A stretch of DNA of 64,000 nt, from positions 23,603 to 87,602 of the forward strand of contig NZ_QAFW01000006.1 of the NCBI RefSeq assembly GCF_003057615.1. The letters are read 5' to 3'. The notes below the pieces were generated by a model. The model saw nothing but the letters and a program-made list of their open reading frames with translations. It made no database searches and was not told the origin of the DNA. A program made the translations under genes and the position numbers. Of the stretch, positions 63,519 through 64,000 are shown piece by piece (position 1 is the stretch's first letter; every line of letters begins with the position of its first letter). Origin of the DNA: Metalysinibacillus jejuensis (GTDB lineage: Bacteria; Bacillota; Bacilli; Bacillales_A; Planococcaceae).

Positions 63519-64000
63519 GTACCCCCAGTTTATCAAAATGATTCTACCGTTACCATCTTTTTTTGAAATCAATCTACCATCTAATGAGGAACCAAATGTG
63601 TTTCCTGTCACAGCTGCACCTCAAGAAATTGCTTGCCAAATTTGTGCAGGTGCTACTGTTTGTCATGATCGTACATTGCGTCGTTTTCGCCATGGGTATG
63701 CTTGGCATATTGGTGTACTTTGGATGGAATTATCTTTACCACGCCAGCGTTGTAAAGATTGTGGTTTTACATTTACATTTGACTATGGATTAGGGCTTGT
63801 CCGTTCTTCAACGGAATCATTTCGTCGTGAAATTACGAAACGTTGTCATGGTCGTTCGATTGCGGATGTCGCGCGTGAATACGAGCTGCCGTACACAACA
63901 GTTGAACGTTGGTTTTATACGTATGCACCGGATCAATTGGTCGAAGAATCGGCACAACATATTTGTGTGGATGAGTTTGCTTTGCGTAAAGGTCACAACT
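63517..64000 (+). CDS. ISL3-family transposase (3' end outside window)
   Basis: 161 codons are visible. TTG start at 63517 with GAGAGGAG 8 bases upstream. N-terminal zinc ribbon CQIC...RCKDCG, a helix-turn-helix (RSIADVAREYELPYTTVERWFY), then VDEFALRKGH, which holds the first Asp of the DDE catalytic domain and is characteristic of ISL3. No stop in the visible part, so the gene looks intact so far. Confidence 0.88.
   Translation, partial: MYPQFIKMILPLPSFFEINLPSNEEPNVFPVTAAPQEIACQICAGATVCHDRTLRRFRHGYAWHIGVLWMELSLPRQRCKDCGFTFTFDYGLGLVRSSTESFRREITKRCHGRSIADVAREYELPYTTVERWFYTYAPDQLVEESAQHICVDEFALRKGHN

Larger units (their letters stand above)
63390..64000 (+). mobile_element. ISL3-family insertion sequence, left part (continues past window)
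   Basis: The left end is taken as GGCTCATCACCGTAACTTGGGG at 63390, matching the GG(C/T)TC-type start of ISL3 inverted repeats and placed about 127 bases before the transposase start. The right end is outside the window, so the exact boundary and the usual 8-bp target duplication cannot be confirmed. Confidence 0.7.

Noticed and set aside
63563..63793. 76-codon open frame at the right edge
   Set aside because: Out-of-frame shadow of the ISL3 transposase, whose zinc ribbon and helix-turn-helix read through in the correct frame.
1..64000. tRNA, rRNA, CRISPR arrays or prophage modules
   Set aside because: Looked for and not seen; the only mobile DNA recognised is the ISL3 element, and the only integrase-like gene is the solitary tyrosine recombinase.

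Overview
The window looks like a chromosomal segment from a low- to mid-GC Gram-positive bacterium of the Bacillales, most likely Planococcaceae (Lysinibacillus/Kurthia/Caryophanon-like). The reasons are the gene order hesB-like (yneR)–plsY–parE–parC as in Bacillus, T-tract terminators after nearly every operon, strong AGGAGG-type ribosome sites, TTG/GTG starts, a SAM-I (S-box) riboswitch on metA, a TPP riboswitch on a thiY-type operon, and a meso-diaminopimelate dehydrogenase. The genus is an inference. No rRNA, tRNA, CRISPR array or prophage was seen.

Layout. 1–4.8 kb: end of cobQ, a methyltransferase, then an iron alcohol dehydrogenase that has lost its N-terminus, and gabD. 4.9–11.4 kb: dps, acnA, ddh and a chemotaxis receptor. 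11.4–15.3 kb: a BmrCD-type multidrug ABC exporter behind a leader-peptide/terminator region, with bmrD frameshifted at a GC repeat. 15.3–25.4 kb: acetyltransferase, SLH surface protein, yhdT–panF, a Fur-box-linked ferredoxin-NADP reductase, two coupled GTPases, a BASS-family transporter, a GIY-YIG protein, SAM riboswitch–metA, hesB-like and plsY. 25.5–29.9 kb: parE–parC with a LexA-type box. 30–34.5 kb: TPP riboswitch with a thiamine-precursor uptake operon that runs on into a TatD-like hydrolase and a GNAT enzyme.

34.5–40.1 kb: two copies of a DUF485–ActP-type symporter operon with matching promoters flank two unknown membrane genes. 40.5–50.3 kb: esterase, PH-domain protein, patatin, butanediol dehydrogenase behind a palindrome, a small lipoprotein, an acyl-CoA-dehydrogenase-like flavoprotein with a polar amino acid (probably cystine) ABC importer, and a second chemotaxis receptor. 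50.3–56.8 kb: a coiled-coil AAA+ ATPase with a McrC-like PD-(D/E)XK nuclease (candidate antiviral type IV-like system), divergent from an SPFH/zinc-ribbon pair. 56.8–64 kb: a PAS-GGDEF-EAL protein, two tandem tiny tyrosine-rich proteins, a tyrosine recombinase with an unusual upstream palindrome, two paralogous membrane proteins, threonine dehydratase with RidA, and the left part of an ISL3-family insertion sequence placed 20 bp before ridA.

Best candidates for something undescribed are the 50.3–54.4 kb coiled-coil AAA+/nuclease pair, the twin small proteins at 58.7–59.2 kb, the coupled GTPase pair at 20.2–21.8 kb, and the bmrCD leader with two short ORFs.
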